Shown here: positions 9,017 to 17,897 of the stretch, one piece after another
Layout of the letters: the number at the start of each line of letters is the position of its first letter
Numbering within the stretch: the first letter of the stretch is position 1
Origin: Pontibacter arcticus
GTDB lineage: Bacteria > Bacteroidota > Bacteroidia > Cytophagales > Hymenobacteraceae
NCBI RefSeq assembly: GCF_003284895.1
Contig: NZ_QMDV01000003.1
Location: 374,501-438,500, forward strand
Direction of reading: 5' to 3'
Length of the DNA: 64,000 nt
Notes under the pieces: model-generated
Seen by the model: only the letters and a program-made list of their open reading frames with translations
Told to the model about the DNA's origin: nothing
The model's database searches: none
Program-made: the position numbers and the translations under genes

Positions 9017-9460
9017 GGGCAATAAGGTTAGCTCGGATGCGGATACGTTGTTACGTAATATCTAAATATTGGTATATCAGATATTTGGCAATATTTATAA
9101 AAATTATGAAGAAAGCAATTCTGAGTAAGGCAGCAAAGTATAAAACAGGATTATAAGCATGCTTCTTTGGAAACTCAAGCCTGATGCATACTTCAGATGA
9201 AGCCAAATTACACTGCAAAAACGGCCTTAAAGGGAGATGAGTTTGTAAAGCCTAGCTTAAATAATGATACCAAAAATTTTTTTGATGCAACATTATTTTA
9301 TGTAAAGCTGTCCAGCGTTGTCGCCAATACCTATACTTTCACTTACGGTTTTACTAGTAAGTGAAACATGCAACAGGTGTAGTGAGGACGATGCTTTTAA
9401 AAACAAACTTGCTTCATTAGCAGCAAGTGTAAAAGCGCATGCATGGCTACTTACTGTAAA
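9017..9460. other. intergenic region upstream of the cytochrome gene
   Basis: This stretch of about 440 bp is AT-rich and has no convincing gene. It holds a perfect 9-bp inverted repeat, TAAATATTG at 9063-9071 and CAATATTTA at 9089-9097, close upstream of the cytochrome start. That could be a regulator site, although I see no good promoter with it. Two AGTATA-type motif copies are present. A short open frame at 9318-9509 overlaps the symporter terminator and is not believable. Confidence 0.4.
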
Positions 9461-9496
9461 CAAAAACAGCCCGGCAGTTATGCCGGGCTGTTTTTG
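9461..9496 (-). terminator. intrinsic terminator of the symporter gene
   Basis: A 16-bp perfect stem, CAAAAACAGCCCGGCA paired with TGCCGGGCTGTTTTTG around GTTA. It lies just downstream of the leftward symporter gene, with T-runs on either strand. Confidence 0.9.
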
Positions 9497-9517
9497 TTTG
9501 TCTTTATAAAGTGGTTG

Positions 9518-10951
9518 TTAATGCACCGCGTGGCTTTCAGGCTCAGAGAGTTGCGCTGCAATTTCCGGGCTGGTGGTAGCTACCAGACCGATTTCCGGTT
9601 GCGGGTTAAATTCGCCTTCCCAGCGGGCTACTACGGCCGTTGCCAGGCAGTTGCCGGTTACGTTAACAGAAGTACGGGCCATGTCCATCAGCTCATCAAT
9701 ACCAAGTATGGCAAACACCGGCCAGACAGGCAGGTTAAAAGAGGCAACCGTTCCTAAAAGTATAACCAACGATGCTCTTGGTACGCCGGCCACACCTTTA
9801 CTGGTCAGCATCAGCGTAAATACCATTAATAATTGCTCTTGTATACTCAACTCGATGCCAGCAGCCTGGGCTACAAATACAGAAGCGAGTGCTAAGTATA
9901 AAGTAGTACCATCCAGGTTAAAGCTGTAACCTGTTGGCATTACGAAAGCTACAATTCTGCGCGGTACGCCCAGTTTTTCCATTTCTTCCATGGCGCGCGG
10001 TAAGGCAGCTTCGGAGCTGGTCGTAGCAAAAGCAATCGAAACCGGACCCGAAATAGCTTTCAGGAAGCGTTTAACCGGAACACGCGCAATTAGCGCAACC
10101 GGTAACAAAACAACCAGACAGAATACGATCAGGGCAATGTATAAAGTAGCCAGCAACTGGAACAGGTTAAGCAGAATACCAAAACCCATGTGCCCTACCG
10201 TATAAGCAATAGCGGCGCCTACACCAACCGGAGCAAAATACATGATGATGTTCGTGAACTTGAACATGGTTTCAGAAAGGCTTTCGCAGAAATCAAGCAT
10301 CGGTTTCCGCTTTTTCTCTGACACCATGGCCAGGCCAATTGCAAACAACACACTAAATACCACGATTTGCAGTACCTGTCCTTCGGCAATGGATTTGGCA
10401 ATATTTTCAGGGAAAACGTGCAGGATGATATCGGCAGCGCTTTGTTTTGGCGGCGCCACAATTTCTTCGTGGGCCACAATGGCGCTGGCATCAATTCCTT
10501 CGCCGGCTCTGGTCAGGTTTATGGCAGCCAGGCCAATAAAAAGGGCCAATGTGGTTACTACTTCAAAGTATACAATGGCTTTCCAACCCATACTTCCCAC
10601 TTGTTTTAAGTTAGAGTGGCCGGCAATACCAACTACCAGTGTCGCAAAAATAAGCGGGGCAATAATTGTTTTGATCAGTTTCAGGAACACCTTACTGAGC
10701 ACGTTGAGGCTGGTCGCAAATTCCGGAAAATCGTAGCCTATCTCCGTACCGATCACCATACTGATCAGGATCCAGGCAGTAAGCGAGCGCTTTTTGATGC
10801 CGTAAAAGATAAGCAGGCCAATGGCAAACCAGCGTGAGGCCATCAGGGCTTCGTTCGGGAGCGCCAGTAACTCATACTGTTGCAAAACAGTGAGCAACGC
10901 AGCTATTGTAATAGCAATCAGGGTAAGAATGGATAAGGTAGAATTCTTCAT
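9518..10951 (-). CDS. dicarboxylate/amino acid:cation symporter (DAACS family)
   Basis: A 477-aa multi-pass transporter of the GltP/DctA type, starting at the ATG at 10951 with the hydrophobic first helix. A longer frame to 11005 adds 18 implausible residues. Family hallmarks are visible: the serine-rich re-entrant loop FATTSSEAALP, the PTGYSFNLDGTTLY segment that binds cation and substrate, and a late helix with DELMDMARTSVNVTGN. The protein takes up glutamate, aspartate or C4-dicarboxylates using Na+ or H+. Which substrate is not decidable. The gene stands alone between its own promoter and terminator. Confidence 0.93.
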   Translation of the reverse strand: MKNSTLSILTLIAITIAALLTVLQQYELLALPNEALMASRWFAIGLLIFYGIKKRSLTAWILISMVIGTEIGYDFPEFATSLNVLSKVFLKLIKTIIAPLIFATLVVGIAGHSNLKQVGSMGWKAIVYFEVVTTLALFIGLAAINLTRAGEGIDASAIVAHEEIVAPPKQSAADIILHVFPENIAKSIAEGQVLQIVVFSVLFAIGLAMVSEKKRKPMLDFCESLSETMFKFTNIIMYFAPVGVGAAIAYTVGHMGFGILLNLFQLLATLYIALIVFCLVVLLPVALIARVPVKRFLKAISGPVSIAFATTSSEAALPRAMEEMEKLGVPRRIVAFVMPTGYSFNLDGTTLYLALASVFVAQAAGIELSIQEQLLMVFTLMLTSKGVAGVPRASLVILLGTVASFNLPVWPVFAILGIDELMDMARTSVNVTGNCLATAVVARWEGEFNPQPEIGLVATTSPEIAAQLSEPESHAVH

Positions 10952-11066
10952 AAAAAGGATTTCTGTAAGAAGAGCAGCGGCGTGCGGCCCTGCTTTATAT
11001 GGCAATCCAAAAGAACTAAACTGCTGCTAAAAACTGCAGAATAGGGTATTGCAACATAAAGGCAAA

Positions 11067-11097
11067 CAAATATAAGCGCTTAAAATACATTGGCAAT
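11067..11097 (-). promoter_or_regulatory. Bacteroidota-type promoter for the symporter gene
   Basis: Read on the minus strand, ATTG (11097-11094), then 19 bp, then TATATTTG (11074-11067). This fits TTTG-N19-TAnnTTTG with one mismatch at -33. It implies a leader of about 110 nt. Confidence 0.65.
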
Positions 11098-11241
11098 AGA
11101 CAGTTAAATTAATTTTAAGCGGTATGCCGGCATTTCTTTCTTTTTCGGTGTTTTGTAAGGCGGTTCCTGAACTGCAGCTGTTTAGGTTCTTTCAAAAGAA
11201 AGTGGCAATTTAACGCTCTCAACTCATTTTATAGAGCTTTT

Positions 11242-12231
11242 ATGCTGATATGGCGCATCGAGGTTTTGCACCTCAAACTAAAATATACCTGGAAGATTGC
11301 CCGCAACGCAACCGACGAGAAAATCAACTTTATGGTGCAGGTTACCGATGGCACCTTTAACGGTTTTGGCGAGGCTGCGCCCAACAGCCGCTACAACGAA
11401 ACCCCGGAACTGCTGCTGCAGCAATACCAGGAACTGCTCGTGGCCGGGCTGGCAGCGGTCACAAGTATGGAAGCGCTGTTGGACCTGTTAGCAGAGAACC
11501 CGCCGGCCAATTCGCTGCGCTTTGCGATCGAATCGGCATACCTGCATTATTTTTGCCAGCACAAAGGCCTGGCGGTGCACGAGTTGCTCGGCCAGAAACC
11601 ACCTAAACAGCAAACCACCTGCTTTTCACTGCCCATCATGGACCCGGACGAAGTTCAGGATTTTATACTGGACAATAACCTGCAGCGCTTCCGGTGCCTG
11701 AAAGTGAAAGTAAACAAGGAACAGGCGATGGCTTTGGTGGAACAGGTGCTCGAAGTAACCGATAAACCCATTGTAATAGATGGTAACGAAAGCTGGGAAG
11801 ACCCTTACGAACTGCTCAATTTCCTGAACCGGCTCGATTCCAAACGCATTTTGTTTATTGAGCAGCCCATGCCGGCCGCGCTGGCCGATGCTTATATGCA
11901 GCTAAAAGACATCACGCCCATTCCGTTTGTAGCCGATGAATCTGTAACAGATAATGCCGATTTTGAATTGCTGAAGCTGCAGTTCCACGGGGTTAACCTT
12001 AAATTAATGAAAGCCGGAGGTTACCTGAACACCGTTCGCTTATTAAAAGAAGCCCGCACGCATGGCCTGATGGCGATGATCGGGTGCATGGTGGAAACCA
12101 GCCTGGGCATCTGGTCGGCGATGCAACTGAGTGCCTCTTTCGACTTTGCGGATCTGGACGGGTTTTTGATAGTGGAGGACGAGCCCTTCGGGCTGGTACG
12201 CGAACAGGATGGTTTCCTCTCGCTTAAGTAA
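11242..12231 (+). CDS. dipeptide epimerase (enolase superfamily)
   Basis: A 329-aa enolase-superfamily enzyme of the L-Ala-D/L-Glu epimerase type. The catalytic KxK pair is in LKVKVN near residue 155. The three metal ligands follow in order: D in VIDGNES, E in IEQP, and D in ADES. The second catalytic lysine lies in LKLMKAGG. It epimerises dipeptides, probably murein-derived, for peptidoglycan recycling. The exact specificity is inferred only. The gene begins with ATG and is followed by a MarR gene with its own promoter. A single-gene unit is likely. Confidence 0.88.
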   Translation: MLIWRIEVLHLKLKYTWKIARNATDEKINFMVQVTDGTFNGFGEAAPNSRYNETPELLLQQYQELLVAGLAAVTSMEALLDLLAENPPANSLRFAIESAYLHYFCQHKGLAVHELLGQKPPKQQTTCFSLPIMDPDEVQDFILDNNLQRFRCLKVKVNKEQAMALVEQVLEVTDKPIVIDGNESWEDPYELLNFLNRLDSKRILFIEQPMPAALADAYMQLKDITPIPFVADESVTDNADFELLKLQFHGVNLKLMKAGGYLNTVRLLKEARTHGLMAMIGCMVETSLGIWSAMQLSASFDFADLDGFLIVEDEPFGLVREQDGFLSLK

Positions 12232-12281
12232 AGTATAATTAACTGATTAAGAAACTAATTTCTCAATTTTTGTGTAATATG

Positions 12282-12312
12282 TTTGTACATTAAATGTATA
12301 TACATATATTTG
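12282..12312 (+). promoter_or_regulatory. perfect TTTG-N19-TAnnTTTG promoter with embedded palindromic operator, marR
   Basis: TTTG at 12282-12285, a spacer of exactly 19 bp, and TATATTTG at 12305-12312 match the Bacteroidota vegetative promoter with no mismatch. A 12-bp palindrome, ATGTATATACAT (12294-12305), lies in the spacer and abuts the -7 box. It is a natural site for autorepression by the MarR protein. The first ATG follows the -7 box by only 4 nt, so the mRNA may be leaderless. Confidence 0.75.
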
Positions 12313-12316
12313 CACT

Positions 12317-12790
12317 ATGATTGAGCTCAATACCTCAGGCATGAAGATAGAAGACGAAATAAAGCAGTCTGCATTTAAGAACGATTTTCAGAAAGCGCAC
12401 ATCAACCTGATTTATACTTCCGGTTGGTTGCAACTCTCGATGGCAGCGCTATTTAAGCCGTATGGCATTACGCTTCCGCAATATAATATACTCCGCATTC
12501 TGCGTGGCCAGCACCCGAAGCCAGCCACCATCAGTTTGCTGATAGACCGCATGCTGGATAAAACTTCCAACGCTTCGCGGATTGTAGATAAACTGGAAGC
12601 AAAAGACCTGGTAACGCGCAAGCAGTGCTCCGAAGACAGGCGCACTGTAGATGTGATGATCACGGAGAAAGGGCTGGCGCTGCTAACCCAGATGGAAGAA
12701 ATTGAGCATGAAAGCCGGCGCGGCATTATGCACTTATCAGCCGACGAAGCAGCAGAGCTAAACCGTTTGCTCGATAAAATAAGAGATTAA
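12317..12790 (+). CDS. MarR-family transcriptional regulator
   Basis: A 157-aa winged-helix repressor of the MarR type. The DNA-binding helices and wing are in residues about 55-115, including TISLLIDRMLDKTSNASRIV and the wing with CSEDRRTVDV. It binds palindromic DNA as a dimer and often responds to small aromatic or oxidant ligands. A palindrome overlaps its own promoter, suggesting autoregulation. It is followed 48 bp later by a YceI gene, a pairing that is common in Bacteroidota and suggests YceI is its target. An internal ATG at 12341 is an alternative start if the transcript is not leaderless. Confidence 0.92.
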   Translation: MIELNTSGMKIEDEIKQSAFKNDFQKAHINLIYTSGWLQLSMAALFKPYGITLPQYNILRILRGQHPKPATISLLIDRMLDKTSNASRIVDKLEAKDLVTRKQCSEDRRTVDVMITEKGLALLTQMEEIEHESRRGIMHLSADEAAELNRLLDKIRD

Positions 12791-12838
12791 CCAAGTATAA
12801 AATTTAACATCAACCCTAGAATTCAATAACTAAATCAA

Positions 12839-13486
12839 ATGAAAAAGATCGCAATTCTTGCCTCCTTAGCCAGCGTGCTTGTATTTTCGGCACAAGCATC
12901 TAATAACAACACAACTGCCGCTACCGAAGTAACCAAACCTGCAGCCGCACGTGGTTATAAAGTAGATGTTGCGAAAAGCGACGTTAAATGGCATGCTAAA
13001 AAAGTAACCGGCGAGCACATGGGCAATATCTCCCTGAAAAGCGGCGAACTGGATGTAGCTGGTAACAAAGTAAAAGGTGGCTCTTTTGTAATCGATATGA
13101 GCTCTATTACGTGCACCGATATCAAGGATGCAGAGTACAACGGCAAACTGATCGGCCACCTGAAAAACGATGACTTCTTCAGTGTAGATAAACACCCGAC
13201 TGCTACTTTTAAGATCACAAGCCTGAAGCCAATTGCAAAAGCAGCGGCAGGTAAGCCAAACCACACTGTAACCGGCGATCTTACGATCAAAGGCATTACA
13301 AAACCAGTAACTTTCCCGGCAACTATCACGGTTAACAACGGTGTAGCCACTGCCAAAGCTGATGTTGTGATCGACCGCACCAAGTATGACATCAAGTATG
13401 CTTCTAAGAGCTTCTTCGACAGCATTGGCGACAAAGCTATCTACGATGATTTCACAGTATCTATTAACCTGACTGCCAAGCAGTAA
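12839..13486 (+). CDS. YceI-family periplasmic lipid-binding protein
   Basis: A 215-aa exported protein with a Sec signal peptide cleaved near residues 20-21 (AQA-S). The mature part is a YceI domain, recognisable from VDVAKSDVKWHAKKVTGEHMG, the GSFVIDMSSI strand and the late GDLTIKGITKPVTFP segment. YceI proteins form a lipocalin-like barrel that binds isoprenoid or fatty-acid chains. It lies 48 bp after marR without an obvious promoter, so co-transcription and control by MarR are likely. A strong terminator follows. Confidence 0.92.
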   Translation: MKKIAILASLASVLVFSAQASNNNTTAATEVTKPAAARGYKVDVAKSDVKWHAKKVTGEHMGNISLKSGELDVAGNKVKGGSFVIDMSSITCTDIKDAEYNGKLIGHLKNDDFFSVDKHPTATFKITSLKPIAKAAAGKPNHTVTGDLTIKGITKPVTFPATITVNNGVATAKADVVIDRTKYDIKYASKSFFDSIGDKAIYDDFTVSINLTAKQ

Positions 13487-13516
13487 TCTGATTCAGATCA
13501 ACAGGAGTTATTTCAG

Positions 13517-13548
13517 ATCGCTCCGTACCTTAGTTGGTGCGGAGCGAT
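13517..13548 (+). terminator. intrinsic terminator after yceI
   Basis: A 13-bp stem with one G-T pair, ATCGCTCCGTACC paired with GGTGCGGAGCGAT, followed by TTTTCGTTT. Confidence 0.8.
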
Positions 13549-13606
13549 TTTCGTTTAAACCGGGTTTACATTTATTTTTATACCTTTAGCTGCTAATTTC
13601 TAACTT

Positions 13607-14374
13607 ATGAAGTATAGATTCTCAACACCTTTCAAGTATAAATTCATGCTGGTGCCGATGCTGTTTTTTATACTTGGTTGCTCCGAAAAACAGCCGGATG
13701 CGCAGCAGATAGTAGACGAAGCCATTGCCGTACATGGCGGCGAAAAGTATAAAAAAAGCGTGGTTTCGTTCCGGCTCCGCGACAGGCAGTACCGTGCCCT
13801 GCGCGATGGCGATGCCTTTGTTTACAGCCGCACATTCACGGACTCCACTGGCGCGCGCGTACATGATGTGTTGCAGAACAGCGGTTTCAGGAGAAGTATA
13901 AATGATACAACCGTAGCCGTGCCGGAGGATAAACAGAAAGCCTACAGCGCTTCCGTTAACGCGGTGGTATACTTTGCGCAGTTGCCCTACTATTTAAACG
14001 ATGCGGCTGTTCAGAAAAAATACCTCGGCGAAACCACCATTGCCGGCGAGCCATACAATAAAGTAGAGGTAACTTTTCAGCAGGAAGGTGGAGGCGAAGG
14101 GTATGAAGATGTCTATGTATACTGGTTCCATCAAAAGCGCCATACCATGGATTACCTGGCTTATAGTTTTAAGGAAAATGGCGGCGGCTCACGTTTCCGG
14201 AAGGCGGTAAATGCAAGAGAAGTGGGTGGCATCCGTTTCCAGGATTACCTGAATTATACTTCGAAAACGCCTATCAAACTGGAAGAGTATGACAAAGCCT
14301 TCGAAGCCGGAAAGTTGGAGCAGGTTTCAGAAATAAATCTTGAGGAAGTTAAGGTAGGCGAAATCAATCCTTAG
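13607..14374 (+). CDS. DUF6503-like lipoprotein
   Basis: A 255-aa protein with a lipoprotein signal ending in FILGC (Cys25 from this start). A second in-frame Met at residue 14 would give a shorter, more usual signal. The mature sequence (IVDEAIAVHGGEKY..., later YEDVYVYWFHQKRHTMDYLAYSF) resembles the outer-membrane lipoprotein-like proteins of Bacteroidota grouped as DUF6503. The function is unknown. A LolA-like fold is an inference from the pattern of strands. The first 70 bp of the gene carry three copies of the dispersed motif, read as KYR, KYK and FIL. Confidence 0.75.
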   Translation: MKYRFSTPFKYKFMLVPMLFFILGCSEKQPDAQQIVDEAIAVHGGEKYKKSVVSFRLRDRQYRALRDGDAFVYSRTFTDSTGARVHDVLQNSGFRRSINDTTVAVPEDKQKAYSASVNAVVYFAQLPYYLNDAAVQKKYLGETTIAGEPYNKVEVTFQQEGGGEGYEDVYVYWFHQKRHTMDYLAYSFKENGGGSRFRKAVNAREVGGIRFQDYLNYTSKTPIKLEEYDKAFEAGKLEQVSEINLEEVKVGEINP

Positions 14375-14400
14375 CCATCAGCCAGAAGTATAAATTAGAT

Positions 14401-14943
14401 TTATTCAATCTCAAACTCTTTTGGAAGTGTAATGGGTAACGGTTTGTTGCGGTTGCTGATCTGCTCCAGGTAGCTGTCCAGGTCGGCTTTATACTCGAGG
14501 TGATAATCTTCGTGCAGGTTCTTTTTAATGAGCTGGATGGTACGCAGCAGCATACGCGCCGTGGAAGTATAAAATACCTTGTAAAAGCTATCGAACTGGC
14601 CGGTGTAGTTGCCGAAGATAATGCCTAACGTATACAGGTGCAGTTCTATTTCGGCCTTTGGGTCTTTGGTGATGCGCTTAAAACGGGCAATCTCCTTCAC
14701 TACTTTACGCAGCGATTTGGCCAGTGCTTTTGTCAGGCTGCGGCCGGTTGCGTTTAGCAGCAGTTCGTGTATCGTATCCTGGCTTTGTTCCTGTAGTTCT
14801 TCCAGTGTGCGTTCGCCCAGTTCATACGAAAACATATCGTACAGTTCGGCGTCGCGGCGCACGGCTTTTAGCAGGAGCGTTTCCTTTTCCTTATCGCTAA
14901 GTTGTTTGATGGCTTTTTTAAAGGATGCGGAGGGTGCAGGCAT
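14401..14943 (-). CDS. conserved Bacteroidota hypothetical protein, alpha-helical
   Basis: A 180-aa cytoplasmic protein rich in Lys, Glu and Leu, predicted by eye to be almost entirely helical, with no signal peptide or membrane segment. It begins MPAPSASFKKAIKQLSDKEK and ends in an acidic EFEIE. I recognise it only as the kind of conserved hypothetical found across Cytophagales. No catalytic motif is evident. It converges with the DUF6503-like gene, with 26 bp between the stops. ATG start at 14943. Confidence 0.7.
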   Translation of the reverse strand: MPAPSASFKKAIKQLSDKEKETLLLKAVRRDAELYDMFSYELGERTLEELQEQSQDTIHELLLNATGRSLTKALAKSLRKVVKEIARFKRITKDPKAEIELHLYTLGIIFGNYTGQFDSFYKVFYTSTARMLLRTIQLIKKNLHEDYHLEYKADLDSYLEQISNRNKPLPITLPKEFEIE

Positions 14944-15055
14944 CAGGCAAAGTATAAATTACAAAGTATAACTGCTGCAAAGGTACGTAATCTGATCTTT
15001 TTATGGTGAACTCCATCGTAGCGTAGCTGTTTTGGAAAGTATACTTTATGAATAC

Positions 15056-15088
15056 AAAAAAGGCGCTGATAACTTCAGCGCCTTTTTT
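15056..15088 (-). terminator. intrinsic terminator of the S9 peptidase gene
   Basis: A 14-bp perfect stem, AAAAAAGGCGCTGA paired with TCAGCGCCTTTTTT, just downstream of the leftward peptidase gene. Confidence 0.9.
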
Positions 15089-15102
15089 GTATCCTAAGTT
15101 TC

Positions 15103-17265
15103 TTACAGATTCTCGTCGAAATACTGGGTGATCTTTTTCATGAGGTGCACACGGTCTTTGCCGCGTACGTTGTGCGGATGGCCCGGGTAAACGAAATAAT
15201 CCAGCAATACGCCTTCGTCTACGGCTTTCTTGAGGAAAGCCAGGCTGTGCTGCCAGACTACTACGTCATCCACCGTTCCGTGGATCATCAGCAGTTTGCC
15301 GTCCAAGTTTTTTACGTAGTTCAGCAGGTTTGCTTTTTCGTAGCCTTCCGGGTTTTGCTGCGGACTGTCCATGTAACGCTCTGTGTACATGATTTCGTAA
15401 TATTTCCAGTCGATCACCGGGCCGCCGGCAACACCTACTTTAAACGTGCCTGGCGCGCGCAGCATGGCAGTTGTCGTCATAAAACCACCGAAGCTCCAGC
15501 CATGTATACCCAAGCGTGCGGCATCTACATACGGTAAGCCTTTCAGGTATTCCACGCCTTTTAGTTGGTCGGCCAATTCTACGGTGCCTAACTGGCGGAA
15601 CGGAGCACTTTCGAACGCATGTCCACGACCCGTAGAGCCTCTCGAATCCATGGTGAACACGATGTAGCCTTTCTGCGCCATCAGGTGCATCCAAAGGTTA
15701 GCGCCGCCCAGCCAGTTGTTGGTTACCAGCTGTGCGTGCGGCCCGCCATACAAGTACACCACTACCGGGTACTTCTTGTTCTTATCGAAATTTGGAGGGG
15801 TGATGATGCGGGTATACAGGTCTGACCCGTCGTCGGCTTTAATCGCTGAGATAACTGTTTCGCCCAAAGTATAGCCGGCCACCGGGTTTTTAGCGTCTAG
15901 CAAGGTTTGCTTTACTTTTCCGTCGGTGCCTGTTATCCAGATTTTGCGTGGCGTAACCTGGCTGCTGAAATTATCAAGATAATATTTGCCTGTTGGGCTG
16001 AGGGTGGAGTTGTGCGTACCGCTTCCCTGGGAGATGCGCGTCGATTTGCCGGAGCTTAATTGTACTTTGTAAAAATGGCGTTCGAGCGGGCTTTCGGCAG
16101 TAGAGCTATAGTATAACGCCTTGCCATCTTTACTGAAACCCTGCACATCCGAAACCAGCCAGTCGCCGCTTGTAAGCTGGCGCAGTTGCTTGCCTGAGGT
16201 ATCGTACAAGTATAAATGGTCGTAGCCGCTGCGCTCGCTTACCCAAACAAACTGGTTCGGGTTGTTGGGTACAAAGTATAAACCGTGCTCCGGCTCTACG
16301 TACTTTTCGTTTTTCTCTTCAAACAGCGTTTTTACAAAATTACCGGTTGCCGCATCGTACTGGTTCAGCTTCATGTGGTTCTGGTCGCGGTTCACGACGG
16401 CCACATAAATTTGCTTCTCGTCGGGGCTCCAGGTAATGTTGGTCAAATATTGTTCAGCCGGTTCGCCGGTTTTCAGGTACGTAGTTTTTTTCGTGTTGAG
16501 GTTGTACACGCCAACGGTTACATGGTGGCTTTTTCCGCCTGCCATCGGGTACTTAATGTTATTTAGCTTAGCCGGAAGTGGCGTAACATCTACCAGCGGG
16601 TAGTCGGTTACCATACTTTGGTCCATGCGGTAAAATGCCAGTTGCTTGCCCGTCGGCGACCAGAATGTACCTTTTGTGATGCCAAATTCAGAGCGGTGTG
16701 CTGCCTGACCGTTTACAATGCCTTCGTTTTGCTCGTTTGTGACAGCCACATCGTCGGCACCGGCAGCAGAAATATACAGGTTGTTGCCTTTGGTATAAGC
16801 CACGCGCTGGGCAGTCGGGTCGAGTTCCGTGTTTTCAGCATCAGCACTAAAAGAAGTTACCGTTTTAGCTTTTCCTGATTTCAGGTTGTAGTGGTATACT
16901 TTATTCTCAGCAACAAACACCATTGTGTTGGCATCGGCCCAGCTCATCTGCGGAAAGCTTTTCAGTTTAGTTGCTCCATTTGCTTCCAGTGCGCTACTCA
17001 GTTTAGTTAAGGCCAACAGATTTTCCTGTTTTGTAGATGTCGCTTTGCCACGTACCAGCACTTGCTCGCCGTTGCTTTGCTTCAGGTATACAAAATCATC
17101 CGTCCCCGGAATCCAGGAAAGCTGGCGCAGGTTTTCGGGTTGGAGTGCCGGGTTGATCACGGCATCTTCCATGGTTAGCATTTTGCCCTGGCTTTGTGCC
17201 TGCAAAGTAGTGGCCAAAAGTATAAACAGGAAAGCAAGCCGCTTAAAATAAGAAGGGGTAGTCAT
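15103..17265 (-). CDS. secreted S9-family dipeptidyl peptidase (DPP-IV type)
   Basis: From the ATG at 17265 this is a 720-aa exported serine peptidase. The frame extends upstream to 17337, but only this start puts the signal peptide (RLAFLFILLATTLQAQS) at the N-terminus. Residues about 30-460 form a DPP-IV-type beta-propeller. The C-terminal alpha/beta-hydrolase has the nucleophile motif GWSFGG (Ser near 591), the acid in HGTVDDVV and the histidine in YPGHPHN. It should release dipeptides from peptides in the periplasm. The length is normal for bacterial members. The motif encodes FIL inside the signal peptide. Confidence 0.93.
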   Translation of the reverse strand: MTTPSYFKRLAFLFILLATTLQAQSQGKMLTMEDAVINPALQPENLRQLSWIPGTDDFVYLKQSNGEQVLVRGKATSTKQENLLALTKLSSALEANGATKLKSFPQMSWADANTMVFVAENKVYHYNLKSGKAKTVTSFSADAENTELDPTAQRVAYTKGNNLYISAAGADDVAVTNEQNEGIVNGQAAHRSEFGITKGTFWSPTGKQLAFYRMDQSMVTDYPLVDVTPLPAKLNNIKYPMAGGKSHHVTVGVYNLNTKKTTYLKTGEPAEQYLTNITWSPDEKQIYVAVVNRDQNHMKLNQYDAATGNFVKTLFEEKNEKYVEPEHGLYFVPNNPNQFVWVSERSGYDHLYLYDTSGKQLRQLTSGDWLVSDVQGFSKDGKALYYSSTAESPLERHFYKVQLSSGKSTRISQGSGTHNSTLSPTGKYYLDNFSSQVTPRKIWITGTDGKVKQTLLDAKNPVAGYTLGETVISAIKADDGSDLYTRIITPPNFDKNKKYPVVVYLYGGPHAQLVTNNWLGGANLWMHLMAQKGYIVFTMDSRGSTGRGHAFESAPFRQLGTVELADQLKGVEYLKGLPYVDAARLGIHGWSFGGFMTTTAMLRAPGTFKVGVAGGPVIDWKYYEIMYTERYMDSPQQNPEGYEKANLLNYVKNLDGKLLMIHGTVDDVVVWQHSLAFLKKAVDEGVLLDYFVYPGHPHNVRGKDRVHLMKKITQYFDENL

Positions 17266-17606
17266 ATAAAGTATAAAACTGGTTAAATAAATCGGACTAT
17301 CAGCATGCAAGAAAGCAGTTAAATTTTTAACGAACAACCTCCCCCTAGCCCCTTCCTAAAGACAGGAGGGGGTAATAGCAGACTTTTAAATTAGCAATCT
17401 ATTAACCATCTAACTCTAAAATTATTAGTAGCAAAGGGAAATAAACTCAAAAATCACCCCCTCCTGTTTTTAGGAGGGGGCTAGGGGGAGGTGGAATTAT
17501 AAGCCCATACTTGCTGTTAAAACTAATACCCTGACCAGAAAAGACACGGCTGTTTATACTTTGGAAAGGGCTTCTGAAAATGCTTAAAAATGTGTAATTT
17601 TACAGA
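17266..17606. other. intergenic region with long inverted repeat, S9 peptidase to clpS
   Basis: This 341-bp gap separates divergent genes. Its main content is the G/C-block inverted repeat at 17337-17492. A motif copy (TTTATACTTT) lies near 17553. I see no convincing promoter for clpS and no small gene. Confidence 0.5.
17337..17492. repeat. inverted repeat pair of the CCTCCCCCTAGCCCC type
   Basis: Arms at 17337-17373 and 17456-17492 are reverse complements at 35 of 37 positions, around an 82-bp AT-rich spacer. Each arm can itself fold (CCCCTTCCT with AGGAGGGGG). A related single hairpin occurs at 45804-45840. This kind of repeat is scattered in intergenic DNA of Bacteroidota. Confidence 0.85.
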
Positions 17607-17888
17607 ATGAATTGGGATACTGAGATTTTAATTAAAGAAGACATCGCGGTACTGGAAGCAACAACAGAACTGCGCAACCTGGTAGTATACAACGATGATG
17701 TGAACACGTTCGAACACGTGATTGCTACGCTTATAAAAGTATGCCGCCATACCCCTGAGCAAGCTGAGCAATGCACGATGTTGATCCATTACAAAGGCAA
17801 GTGCACTGTTAAAATAGGGTCTTACGACGAACTGGAAGGCATGTGTACATCGCTGCACGACAAAGATCTGTCTGCCAATATTGAGTAA
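17607..17888 (+). CDS. clpS: ATP-dependent Clp protease adaptor ClpS
   Basis: A 93-aa ClpS protein. The core VVYNDDVNTFEHVIATL is the family signature that carries the N-degron pocket acidic residues, followed by CTMLIHYKGKCTV. ClpS binds ClpA/ClpC and delivers proteins with destabilising N-terminal residues for degradation. The first 20 residues are the flexible N-terminal arm. It is followed 9 bp later by recR, so the two are probably translated from one mRNA. Confidence 0.95.
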   Translation: MNWDTEILIKEDIAVLEATTELRNLVVYNDDVNTFEHVIATLIKVCRHTPEQAEQCTMLIHYKGKCTVKIGSYDELEGMCTSLHDKDLSANIE

Positions 17889-17897
17889 GGAGGGTAA

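Noticed and set aside
9318..9509. Small open frame ending in the symporter terminator
   Set aside because: It has no plausible start context or homology and its end lies inside a 16-bp terminator stem.
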